From Microthyrium microscopicum (Eukaryota; Ascomycota; Dothideomycetes; Microthyriales; Microthyriaceae), in assembly GCA_010405405.1 (NCBI GenBank), contig MU004231.1, positions 3,894,884 through 3,958,883 of the forward strand: a stretch of DNA of 64,000 nucleotides, written 5' to 3'. The translations under genes and the position numbers were made by a program. The notes beneath the pieces were generated by a model, which had not been told where the DNA came from, made no database searches, and saw only the letters and a list, made by a program, of their open reading frames with translations. The first letter of the stretch is position 1. Each line of letters begins with the position of its first letter. Below, piece after piece: positions 1 to 9,882 of this stretch.

Positions 1-1209
1 GTGGCAGGAAGCCAACATCCGCGCTTTTTTCACATTTTTAGTGTCTATCTAGCCGCGGAAATGTACTATCATCTATAGCTCACATTGTACTTCACCCTAA
101 TCATCAAAATCCATCACCCGGGTCCAGGAAGGTTCACCTCAAGACGAAACCGAAATGATCGATACCATTGGACTGCTTGAACATAAATACCTACGGCTTC
201 GGTAAAACAAACTCTTATATGAGCCTGACATACCTCGAACCAGAAGCTTGGCCATCTCCAAGAGCCATTATCAGCTACAGTTCTTTGTCTTGGTATGGCA
301 AATGGAACAGGTTAGGCTCAGGTCCAGGACCAAATGTCCTTACACAGGGACCAAATAGGCCGTATTCTGCCACCAGATTCGCCACCAATCTATTCACAAC
401 CCAATTTCTTAGTTTAGCATCAAGTATTTCAAAGATGGTGTACTTGAATCCTGGCTTCTTAGTGTTGAGAGGGGCAAAAGGGTAAAAAGTGGTTTCTGAT
501 GCGTTTCGTGCCTCAGCCTCGCACAGGTCAACAAAAGACATACACCACCGGCTGCTCAGGGTCTCAATCTTCCCCTAGTCACTTTACCACAGGGCATGAG
601 AACTCCAATCCTACTCTTGAATCGATTTCAAACTCTTGTTGAAGGATTGATACAATGAAGGTCACACCAATTGTAACAACGAAAATAATGCATCGATTGG
701 TCTAGTGACAACAGTATCAGAAAAGACCACGACTTTTACTACATAGTGATGATGTTCATATTCTGATGGGTTTTGATTTCAGATTCAATTGGCCCTAACA
801 AGCTCTAGAGCAGTTTTCCAGGTACATCTCGCCAGCCTTATGCCGTGCCCGTATTGCGCCCTCGAATTCCATTTAGCTCACATCAATGGCTGGCCACTCA
901 TTTTCGTCACTTCAGATAAATACCGTGAAAATGCAAATGTGTACAGGGCCTAGCTGCTTTTCAATGACCAGAATGCAAACAAAAGTATCTTCCCCGCCTT
1001 TGTTTTTGTCATCTCCAGGTATCTATATCCAGTCTGAGCTTTTGACCAACACCGAGCCGACAATAATTGATAATGTGCAAGACATCTTCTTTGCATGTTC
1101 TTCTTTTGGTTTTATGAGTTGCTGTTTCTTGTTCCGTTTGTCTTACGGACCCTGGCTGAAAGAACGAAACGGTCAATGGCATTTTTTCTTCTGCGTCCTT
1201 TGAGTAGAA
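1..1209. other. Intergenic; one possible coding remnant
   Basis: No convincing gene. On the minus strand at 275-541 there is an 88-codon open stretch whose composition looks protein-like (a segment beginning PLNTKKPGF), but it has no recognisable family, no splice signals that extend it, and no partner exon that I could find. It may be a decayed gene fragment or chance. Confidence 0.4.
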
Positions 1210-2918
1210 ATGTTTCGTTTCGGCGACTTCAGATCTGCTAGAAACCGTTTCTCAGTCAACACGTTTATCGAAGCTCGAGAGAGAAAGACTCTCTCGCTTG
1301 GAATCACTCTTTCCCTTCATCTTCTGCTGTGGCTATCCACTTGCGGTTTGATATTGTCTGGATACACCATTGCTGCGCCGGTGGATGGAACCTTAGTACC
1401 ATCTGCTATTCTAGTAATACTAGCGGTAAGGTGCACTAGAACGGTCTTCAAGCTTGGGCTAACTGTACCAGTCTATATGTTCTATCGTTTACGTTGTCTT
1501 GCATCACATTTTCGCTCGACGACGGTACATTACCATCGAATATGGCGAGCAGCCGGACAGTCCACTTAGACAGCCTCGATATATTGTAGCTCGACTTGGG
1601 GGATTAATAACTCTACTTTGGCTTTGTTCGACAGGCTGGGGTATAATTGTTGCCGCGAGACGACCAGTCTGTTTAAACAACCATGTAGGCACGCCGCCAT
1701 CATGGCAAGCCGGTCTACCGTGCAGATGTCATAGGGGAGCAACTGCAATTTCCATGCTTCTACTGTTAGTTTGTACCTTTTCAAATGACTTCTTGGGTAC
1801 TAATAGTCGATAGTGTGGTTTCCTGCGTACTATTCGTCTTGATGCAATGGGATGCTAGTCCATTCGACAGCCATCTCCTAGGCCATTTCAGCGTTGCGGA
1901 CATGCAAGCTAATGATACTGCCTCTGTATCATCGGATCCTAAAGATGAGCTGGGAGCTCCCATGATCCGCGATATATCACTTCCTCTACCAAAGGACCTT
2001 CCTCCGCTTCCCAAGGACTACGAAACTCGTGAGAAGCATGTAGATCCCCCAATGAGTCAAAGTCGAAACCCCGTACTTCAGGGTGAAGCACTTTCTCGCT
2101 CAGCTTATGTTCTTCCAGAGCTCTTGTTCGAGCCGGATCAGCCTACAGTTATCGTGAACACGATATCCGTCTCCCAAGTCGAGTTACAACACCCTCGTCC
2201 AATTCGAAGAATTGCTTCAGCATCATCCTTAATGCCTACTCCTAAACCCATCCATCGGGCTCACCGATTGCATCGTCGATCGCTCAGCGCCGGCTCTGTC
2301 TATCCACAACACAAGCCCCTATACAAACCTACTATGATCGACTATCGTGGCTCCTCTTTCATGCATCCAGCAACAAATGCTAGAAGCGCGGCCCCGTCAG
2401 CCTGGACCGCCGTGCACCCACCAAGACACGGCTATGCCAAGCCACAGCGGCGCGGTACAGTTGCCACCATCCGTCATGGCCAGCTTGGAAGTGTTCCTTA
2501 CAACAACCATCCGTATCTTTCAAGGGCTAGGACCGCCTACTCCAGCTCCAGCTCCAGCTCATCGCTAAGCAGTGGGCCATATCCCGCCGCAAGCTGGTCC
2601 AACTTCCCTATGCCGCCAAACTCCCGTGCCATTGTTAGACAAGGTGTACACCGAGCAACGAGCAGTTTTGGCTCAAGCTCAAGTGGATATGGGCGAAGCA
2701 ATATTAGTTCGCAGCTGAGTGATCATTTGGAGGAAGACGAGGACGCCATCACAGAGTTTTCATCATCTTCAAACGGGTCGAATAGATCGGCGGCTACGGC
2801 GCGATATTACAACGAACGCATACCTTCTAGTGTTAGAAGACCGGCAGATCCATATGCGAGGTATAATGTCTTGAAAAAGTCCCGATCTACGACGGCGATA
2901 CGTGGTGGGAACTGGTAA
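1210..2918 (+). CDS. Four-pass membrane protein with Ser-rich cytosolic tail, hypothetical
   Basis: Likely exons are 1210-1425, 1472-1772 and 1807-2918 (542 aa). Intron 1 (46 nt) has GTAAGG, a GCTAAC branch site and CAG, and keeps phase 0. Intron 2 is inferred between GTACCT at 1773 and TAG at 1806. It would be only 34 nt, unusually short, but it keeps the frame and joins two halves of a hydrophobic helix. Four hydrophobic helices lie in the first ~210 residues (roughly 27-55, 62-85, 105-130 and 160-185). The rest is a hydrophilic tail rich in Ser, Pro and basic residues, with poly-Ser near residue 430. No catalytic motif was seen. The layout resembles uncharacterised ascomycete four-TM plasma-membrane proteins with long tails. 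The product is hypothetical; the second splice is the weak point. Confidence 0.7.
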
Positions 2919-3501
2919 ATGCTAGCCGTGAGATAAGGTGGTCTCCTGTATTGTAAAAGGTAGTACGTAGATGGCAAATGCTCAGAAATAACTTGTGGTA
3001 TACCCTCAAGACGATGCTTTCAAATCAAATATCGTATTTGAGAAATGTTCTACTTTCTTACGCTTTAGCTTTATCGCATGCTTTGCTTCCCATCGAATGT
3101 TTGACTTCCTATGGGAGGCTTAATTTCATTGGCAGCTTTTAGCTCTAGAAATCATTCCATATTTTATTGAAATCACTACTTTCTATCACTTACTTTGATT
3201 TCCAACGAAAGTTTGACTTCTTAACGATTACTCAAGGTGAGAACAGCCGTACTTTCATCTTTTGGTAGTTAACTTCAGCCTTGCCAATAGCCAAGGCTGA
3301 CCAATCAAATGGCTAGAAAAGCGGCAGCGTTCGGATCAGACCCACCCTGGTCACGAACCTGGGCGCCTTCCGTCGCGGATTGAAATTGATGAAACGTTAC
3401 AACTCCTATGCCTCCCAATTTTATCGGACTTTCATACCTCGCCATCGCCAGAGAGAAATATCAACACATGAGTGCAATATGGTCCAAGACTCATTTACGA
3501 C
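2919..3501. other. Intergenic, AT-rich
   Basis: Contains the 3' flank of the membrane-protein gene and the 5' flank of the next gene. Two diverged direct copies of a ~25-nt phrase (TTTGACTTCYTA-like, near 3100 and 3210) are visible; nothing else is recognised. Confidence 0.4.
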
Positions 3502-5690
3502 ATGGATGTCTTCTGGGCCGATCCTTGGAATCAGGACACTCCGGAGCCAGCGTTAGACCCATCGTCCAGTTTTCCGCCAGAAGGTGTCCATGGTACGCCA
3601 GCCGAGAGAAATCTTTGGACTACTTGGGAAACCGATGAGCCTGTGCGAAAAGACGCGTCGACCTGGGATTCGCCTTGGTCGACGTATCAGCCTGAAGAAC
3701 CTTCTGAACCGGTAACGGAAGAGGAAGTTCGTATTCCGAACAATGATGTACTAGCACCTGAATTATCGAAAAAGGAGCAAGAACCCCAATCCTGGACAGA
3801 AGCGGCTGAAAGTTCAGGAAAGGAATTCAGTCCTGGGCTAAATGGCCATAATCGCCCGATTTCAGACTCGTCTCCGGCCAGCAGTGATGGTGGGAGCCAG
3901 TCGCCCCAGTCGCCTCAAAGTCTCTTTGTCGGCCATCAGTCCCTCGAACATGATGGTGACAGCTTCGGGAAAACTGCTCCAAAGACGTCTATAGGCCTGG
4001 GACTGCTGAAATCTATCATATCGTCCAACAGTTCCCAGCAAGATATTTCATCCCCAAGCAAAGTAGATTTCGATCCTTCTCTACTTGAGCAGCTGTTCGG
4101 TCCAGCACCAAGCACAGATGTGAACTTGGCGACTTCGGATGATCTACTGGATCTGCCGAATGCTATTCAGACATGGACTAGAATTTCCAGACAACAAACC
4201 CTTCGCGACTGGACCTCTTCTAGCCCAAGAGACTCCTTCGTAAGAGTCGCCTGGCGGAATTCTGAGGTTCGAAAGTCGACCATCAAGATAGTGGCCAAGT
4301 GGAGAAATGATGGCTCGAAAGGCAACTCTAGGTCTTACAGTTCAAGTGGTATTTTCGGATGGAACTCCATCCATGAAGGACACAAGCCATCAATGGATGG
4401 TGGTGCCTCTGATCCGAGGTAAGATTCCCTGTGTCAAATGGCAATGCTTGACGATATTTAAATGTCAGAATCGGTGGTGGCAGCCAGCGCATTCGATGGC
4501 TCCCATATATTACGTCTCTAATCGAGTGCTATGGTTCTCACCAGATGTGATGGCTTTCTCACCGCGTCTCGTGGTTTCACCACGAAAGGCTCGATGGTCA
4601 TCCCAAAGCGCGCTCTGATCGTAACCTTGTACTAAAAATTTGCAGAAGTCCTCAAGATACAGGCTCCGCCTCTCACAAGAAATCGCCCGTGGATAGGATC
4701 ATGCCTATCGCCAAACTCTCATTGAGTTCTGTGGAAGTCCAAGATGGACAAACATCTCAACGAGATGATATATTATCGGAAGTAGTCGCTGAATGCACTG
4801 TCGACACCGAAGATCCTGCCGAATCTCAGGGTGGTCACCACATCGGAGACATAGCCACTACCATTGTCAAAGATTCTGCGTCAGAAATCAATATGGTTCC
4901 TGGGATAACACTCAATGATGCAGAGTTTTCAGATGGCTCTAATGAGCAGGACGACGACTGGGGTGATATTGTTGAAGCAGAACTAGAAAACTTAGAGAGT
5001 TTGGAGACAACGGGAACTCAGTCCGCAGAAAGTGTTGAAGATCTCCAGAGTTTGAAGATGAATGTTATTGACAAAAGCCATTTAACCGGGCCAAGAACGC
5101 CGAAAGAGTCAAATCAATATGCCGCAATAATGAAAGAGCTGCCAAAGGAATCAGCTGTTCTGAGTTATCTGGAGCGGAAAACCAGTGCTTCAATTAAGCC
5201 AGCTACGAACCCCAGCCGAGTCATTATCAGCTCTCCCTCAAATGATTTGGATCGCTCTACCACGCAGGGAGCTAGTACTTCTTTGGACGATGGAGGGGAT
5301 CTCAGACAATCACGGAACGACACCATCTTGGGTGAAGAACAGAATACCGAAGTCAAAGCCCAAGAATCTCCAATCGCTAGAGACTCCCTTCACAGTCTCT
5401 CGACGGAAACTACTTTGAAGAGCCCGTTGACTGAGGACTCTCCGACTATCAATCCTACCACCACAGTAGCACCGGAACTCAAAGAGCGAGCTTGTCCACA
5501 GGTTGTAGCGGCATCACCATCTTTCTCAAACACCATTTCCTCCACACCAGATCCTGCAGATATTTGGGGATCTCATCAAGACGAAGTATCGTCTCCAAGA
5601 AATCAGCAACAACTTTCAGTTATTGAGGAGTCATCAACTGTTTATTCAATCTTAAACGGCCTCTCATCTCTCTCATACATGCTTCCTTGA
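3502..5690 (+). CDS. Acidic disordered protein with possible PP1-docking motif, hypothetical
   Basis: Two large open blocks are joined by an intron. The donor is GTAAGA at 4419 and the acceptor TTTGCAG ends at 4645 (227 nt), with phase 2 conserved, giving ~653 aa. The chosen start, 3502 (MDVFWADPW...), opens the conserved-looking acidic, Trp-rich N terminus; an in-frame non-conserved extension reaches upstream to 3472. An alternative with two introns (4419-4468 and 4547-4645) and a 26-codon exon also keeps frame. Around residues 245-265 a compact conserved-looking block carries R248-V-A-W251, which fits the RVxF/W docking consensus for protein phosphatase 1, followed by a basic KIVAKWR run. 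The rest is acidic and Ser/Thr-rich with scattered Trp (DDDWGDIVE; ADIWGSH), typical of scaffold proteins. I infer a Glc7/PP1-interacting regulator; this is not established. Confidence 0.7.
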
Positions 5691-6079
5691 GAGCTTACCT
5701 GTACTTTTCCCACATACTTGTTCAACATCGTTTTTAGCTGGGCGTTGGGTAGGATGGTTTAGAATAGCAAATCGTTTGGCTACGATTTCAGGTCTCCACT
5801 GCTTTATGGCATAGGTGAATTCCATAGCTGCCATAATGGGACTGTCAATAAACAGGTTGTTTATACATATCGACTTATCTATAATCATATTCGAAGTAAT
5901 CACTACCGTTTTGTGGCTGGCAGTTAAAAAGTCCTCCGAAAGCTTGCGTTAAGCCTAACTTGTTGTTGTTCTGCTACCTCTCAATGATTTAATCAGGTTG
6001 GTTCATCGATAGTTCTTGATCTTGGTCTTATCTGTCTTTGTTGCGTATTATCTATCACACAATCTTTTGGCCAACTCTT
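5691..6079. other. Convergent 3' flanks
   Basis: Gap between the converging acidic-protein gene and the deacetylase gene. It holds the two 3' UTRs; no further feature is seen. Confidence 0.5.
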
Positions 6080-7006
6080 TCAGTCTGCATAGGTACTTTT
6101 CCATTCTGCCGCCGCCACGCCATATTGTACGAACTCTACATCGTCCTTCTTCTCTAGAAGCCACTTCAGAAACCTTTCTATCATGGGAAGGACATGAGCC
6201 ATGCCGGCTGTGTCAGGGTGCATGATCAACGGGAAAACCGTCTGTTGGTTTCCCTGCTTTTCTGACGCCTCCATATGGATGAACTCGAACCTGTCTTTCC
6301 ACATTTGCTCAACAAGTCTAGTGTCTACATAACCCTGAGAATTGCTATTGTGGGGCCAGAACTGTAATGGTGTCATGTCTTCGGTATACCAGCCGCATGG
6401 TATTTCTATCAGGCCATTCGTAAATACATCCTTTGGCAAAGGATGCATCCAATCTTCAGCCTTGACGTGCGGCTCGAATCGAGGTCTCTGGATCGGCATT
6501 CCTCCGCCTTCTGGTAAGAAGTAAAGCTCGCTGTCGTGTCCCGACAGTGATGAGTCGTACACAATGCCGTTCTGCTCGAGTATTTTGATCGTGTTCCCTC
6601 TTAGGGAATAAAGTGGCGCACGAAAGCCTTTGGGAGTACGTCCGGTCAACCCCTTCACCAGTGATATACACTTTTCTATAACATCACGCTCTTGAAGTTC
6701 CGTGAGCTGGTTTGAGTTCTCATGACAATACCCGTGTAATCCAATCTCGGCACCAGATGATACGATTGCTGCTGTCTGGTCTGGGAATGATTCGATCGAG
6801 TGACCAGGGAGAAACCACGTTACATTGTTGGCAATGTGCAGTCTATCAAAAAGCTTTAGAAGCCGTGGTACACCAACTCGTGCTGCAAAGACACCGGTGC
6901 TGTAATCAGCCATGTTATTTTCTGGCGATGAGCCGGTACCCAGCCATCCAGATACCGCATCAAAGTCAACAGAGATTAAGATTTTGATAGGAGTCTTGAG
7001 CGGCAT
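6080..7006 (-). CDS. Polysaccharide deacetylase (NodB homology domain)
   Basis: Intact single-exon gene of 308 aa. It hydrolyses N-acetyl or related C-N bonds in carbohydrates or ureides with a divalent metal. Motif 1 is S-V-D14-F-D16, giving the catalytic base and metal Asp. Motif 2 is H91-G-Y-C-H95, the metal-binding HxxxH. Motif 3 is GFRAPLY with R129. The C-terminal half has the layout of the PuuE/HpPgdA-like fungal subgroup: cytosolic, no signal peptide, about 300 aa. The start at 7006 gives a short hydrophilic leader before the first beta strand and is the only ATG that leaves the domain whole. The substrate cannot be read from sequence; peptidoglycan, chitin oligomers and allantoin-like compounds are all possible. 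It converges with the preceding gene. Confidence 0.92.
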   Translation of the reverse strand: MPLKTPIKILISVDFDAVSGWLGTGSSPENNMADYSTGVFAARVGVPRLLKLFDRLHIANNVTWFLPGHSIESFPDQTAAIVSSGAEIGLHGYCHENSNQLTELQERDVIEKCISLVKGLTGRTPKGFRAPLYSLRGNTIKILEQNGIVYDSSLSGHDSELYFLPEGGGMPIQRPRFEPHVKAEDWMHPLPKDVFTNGLIEIPCGWYTEDMTPLQFWPHNSNSQGYVDTRLVEQMWKDRFEFIHMEASEKQGNQQTVFPLIMHPDTAGMAHVLPMIERFLKWLLEKKDDVEFVQYGVAAAEWKSTYAD

Positions 7007-8027
7007 GGTCTTAAAGGAAAACCGAGACTGCGCGAAAGGGCGTTTTCGTGGGGAGTTAGGCGATATAATTTAGGCTGGCAAAATGAAAAAAGGGAATTAG
7101 AAGACGCTTTCCCCGTTGGCTGGCACATAATCAGTTTCCTCTCACTACTAAACACTGGGAGGAGTCTGATAGCTCACAGTTTGTTGGAAAAGGGGCAGCA
7201 AGTATGAGCTAATACCGTTAAGGCCTAGGGCCGTTGGACTCCATCTCAAAGGTTTGCCTCGGGTCAAGATTCATTCAAGATTATTGAGAACGTATCTTGT
7301 AGCAAATGGCAGCCAAGAGAGCAAAAGAGAGCGTGTCATGTACTTCTTCATCAAGGGGTTGACTGCCAACGAGATGGTCTCATGTAGGGCGCGGCCCCAT
7401 ACGCTTCGCTGGCTCCCATACGCTACATTTTACTGCGGAGCACTTTATATGCCACTCAAGGCATACGATATTAGACTTTTTATCGAATCCAAGGGGAAAT
7501 ACGACAACTTCTATTTTGAGGCGTTGGTGGGAGCCATTACCGTTAATGGGAGTGTACCTCTCGCTTGCCATCTAGTTGGCAGGTAATGGCAACTATGAAG
7601 TAGCATTGCTGTCACGCTCAACTGGCGAAATGAGTTCTCTTAGATCTCATAAGTAAACGATGTTTGCCGCTGTACTGCTATGTATTGCACCCTATAGAGC
7701 AGGTAATCCTGTTGTTTCCCGCATTCGGTGGGAGACCGAAGCATAGTCCATGCCCATTAGTAGAATTGATAGAAGCTCTTTACTTCCTTGATCCACTGGT
7801 TGGTTCTCAGATAATACTATAACACCCAATGTCTTTGAAATCCTTTGAATGTCAGACTGTGAAGGTGATTCGAAATAAGTTAACGAAGGTTCAGCAGACC
7901 GATATCAGGGAAAACCAAACGCAGATCCCATTTGAGCTTGACACTTAAGGGTGAGTTTATGAAAGAGAGAGGAAGCAGGTAATGCATGTGAGGCTTGAAT
8001 GGCATTAGAACATGAGTTACTCCGGGT
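7007..8027. other. Intergenic holding a MITE-like copy
   Basis: 5' flank of the deacetylase and 3' flank of the EthD-like gene. The only structured element is the inverted-repeat copy listed at 7386-7560. Confidence 0.5.
7386..7560 (+). mobile_element. MITE-like inverted-repeat element, copy 1
   Basis: The left end reads GGCGCGGCCCCATACGCTTC followed by TGGCTCCCATACG. The right end carries GGTGGGAGCCATTACCG and then TTAATGGGAG, roughly the reverse complement of the left. The internal phrase GAGGCGTTGGTGGGAGCC is shared almost exactly with the copy at 58930-59114. There is no coding capacity. I infer a non-autonomous DNA transposon relic, about 175 bp and diverged at its outer ends. Confidence 0.6.
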
Positions 8028-8846
8028 TTAGAATTTCTCTTCAGCCTTCCCCTTCCCAAGCTCGGCGACCCATTCCCAGACATTACGCTCGCTCGATTTT
8101 GTCCCAGCCACAATCTTCTTTGCCCACTCTGTATTCAAGAGCATCTTCATCTCCGCTGGGATTGAAGTCGTGTCAAATTCATGCATGGCCAAAAATCGCG
8201 GCGATGAATTATCGAGTTTCTGATAACGTGTGCTTCGATGATATCCCTTGAGCATACTACTCCGCGTTAGTCTGATTTGGGCAATATACCATTTTGGTGC
8301 CATGGTGGAACAATACCTGAACATATCCAAATGTTGTAATCTATACCAGTCGTCCACTTCTTTCTCCGTGCCAGCTGTAGGCTCCATCGCCAGCGTAATC
8401 AGGCCTTTTCCACGGCTCTTCTCAGGTGTTTGTCCTTCGAATGTCTGGATGCGCGAATACATGCGCATGTCCATCTTCATTACGTCGAGGAAGCTACCGC
8501 CCTTTGTACCATTTGTCTTACCTGGTAGCAGCTGGGACGTAAAGGTTAAACCGGTAAGGAGAAGTGGATTCTTGAGCTTTTCAACGTCGATGCGGTATAC
8601 GGCCAAGTATGGATACTCAGCACTGGTGTTGGTGTTCTTGTAGCGTACTGCAAGGTCTGAGATATTCTTATTTATGAAGTTGGGTAGATGCTCTTTATTG
8701 TACCATTGATTGAAAACATCCTCGGTCAATTCTGGATGGGTCGGACGGCTCGCTACGAACAAGAGGCCAGTGGTTTTGGGTTCTGCTAAGCCATAGGCTA
8801 CGGCGATATAGAAGCTTAACAGCCCAGCAAGGGTTGTAAGGCGCAT
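8028..8846 (-). CDS. Secreted dimeric alpha-beta barrel (EthD-like) protein
   Basis: Continuous frame of ~272 aa from the ATG at 8846; an in-frame ATG at 8885 adds 13 hydrophilic residues. I chose the inner Met because it begins a good signal peptide (MRLTTLAGLLSFYIAVAYG, then LAEP). Two repeated halves each show a W-Y-x-x-x-H-L signature: WYNKEHLPNF near residue 45 and WYRLQHLDMF near residue 175. This is the pattern of tandem ferredoxin-like barrels of the EthD/dimeric alpha-beta barrel group. Several N-x-S/T sequons fit secretion. EthD-family proteins act in degradative pathways or bind aromatic ligands; the role here is unknown. The family assignment rests on pattern only. Confidence 0.7.
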   Translation of the reverse strand: MRLTTLAGLLSFYIAVAYGLAEPKTTGLLFVASRPTHPELTEDVFNQWYNKEHLPNFINKNISDLAVRYKNTNTSAEYPYLAVYRIDVEKLKNPLLLTGLTFTSQLLPGKTNGTKGGSFLDVMKMDMRMYSRIQTFEGQTPEKSRGKGLITLAMEPTAGTEKEVDDWYRLQHLDMFRYCSTMAPKWYIAQIRLTRSSMLKGYHRSTRYQKLDNSSPRFLAMHEFDTTSIPAEMKMLLNTEWAKKIVAGTKSSERNVWEWVAELGKGKAEEKF

Positions 8847-8885
8847 CGTAGTTTTTCTTAGTGTCGAAGTAAATTTGTGATCCAA

Positions 8886-9253
8886 GTAACAGTCATGCTA
8901 TGGATGTGAGGTGTATTTATCAGGACAACTGGAGTTATCAGGAGAAGAAATTGTCTAAAATGCTTCCTACAGATAGAAAATGTGGTTGGTTCTGCACTAT
9001 AGCGAAATGATTAATTGGTGTGCCTATAGATTGTAACTGGTAGACTTACTTTAATTTCAATTTAAGATTTATGCTTTTCCGAACAATTATACGCACGAAA
9101 TTCAGGTTCACTGTGCAATATAAGATAGCATATATCTTACTGGTTAGATCACACTAACACCAGGTCGTCAAAGAAGATGGCGCACTCCCACATTCCCATC
9201 AACTAAGATGTATCCCATCCAGTGCGATTGGGAAATACACTACTCACTCTGCT
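8886..9253. other. Intergenic, AT-rich
   Basis: 5' flank of the secreted protein gene. No element is recognised. Confidence 0.4.
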
Positions 9254-9820
9254 TCAAACCTTCGTCCAAAACATAGCCTTCCGCTCGTAAAGGTCAATCA
9301 TTTTGCTCAGAACAATGGCTCTATTCGCTGGCCGTTTGTCTTCCTTACATTCTTCGATGTTTCCTGACTTACGCCCATTTCTACCCCAGATATTGATGTG
9401 CCATTTCCCACCGATTGCGATAGGAACAATGTATCCCCTGGTTAACGCACTTGATGGTGACCATCGCACTTGTTAACAAGAATACTTTGGTTCTCAGCGC
9501 ATTATGGAGGTTTGAAGTTCTTACGCAGTCAGCTGGGAAACAAAGAACCTATTCATGAAACGTAGCAGCTGGTGGGACATGAGACTTGATGGGAGCATGC
9601 GAATTATTCTGTGGAGTGGTTGACATACGAGCTTGACAACGGTTGGACAGAATATAGCTTGATTCAAATACTCCAGGGATATCTCTGGAGAGAGCCATCC
9701 CATGAAGGGCATGTTTGCCATTATTTCTGCCTGCTCGCTGCCAGGATGAGAGTGAAATAAGTGGTCGAACAGCCTATACTTGGTTGACATCTGTGGTTCC
9801 GTGTATTCTACTATATTCAT
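9254..9820 (-). CDS. Small orphan protein, hypothetical
   Basis: Candidate two-exon gene. Exon 1 runs 9820-9525 and exon 2 9449-9254. The 75-nt intron has GTAAGA, a GTTAAC branch site about 20 nt before the acceptor, and an AAG acceptor at 9450; the phase is conserved (2+1), giving ~163 aa. No domain is recognised. The N-terminal exon is His/Met-rich; the C-terminal exon is basic (a GKWHINIWGRNGRK stretch). It lies between two minus-strand genes, 62 bp downstream of the Trk gene in map order. It could be a lineage-specific gene or a coincidence of two frames. Confidence 0.35.
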
Positions 9821-9882
9821 TATGATTTTGGACTGACAAGTTATTGCCTAAGAAGATTATAGGACCGAGCGCGGACTGGTGC

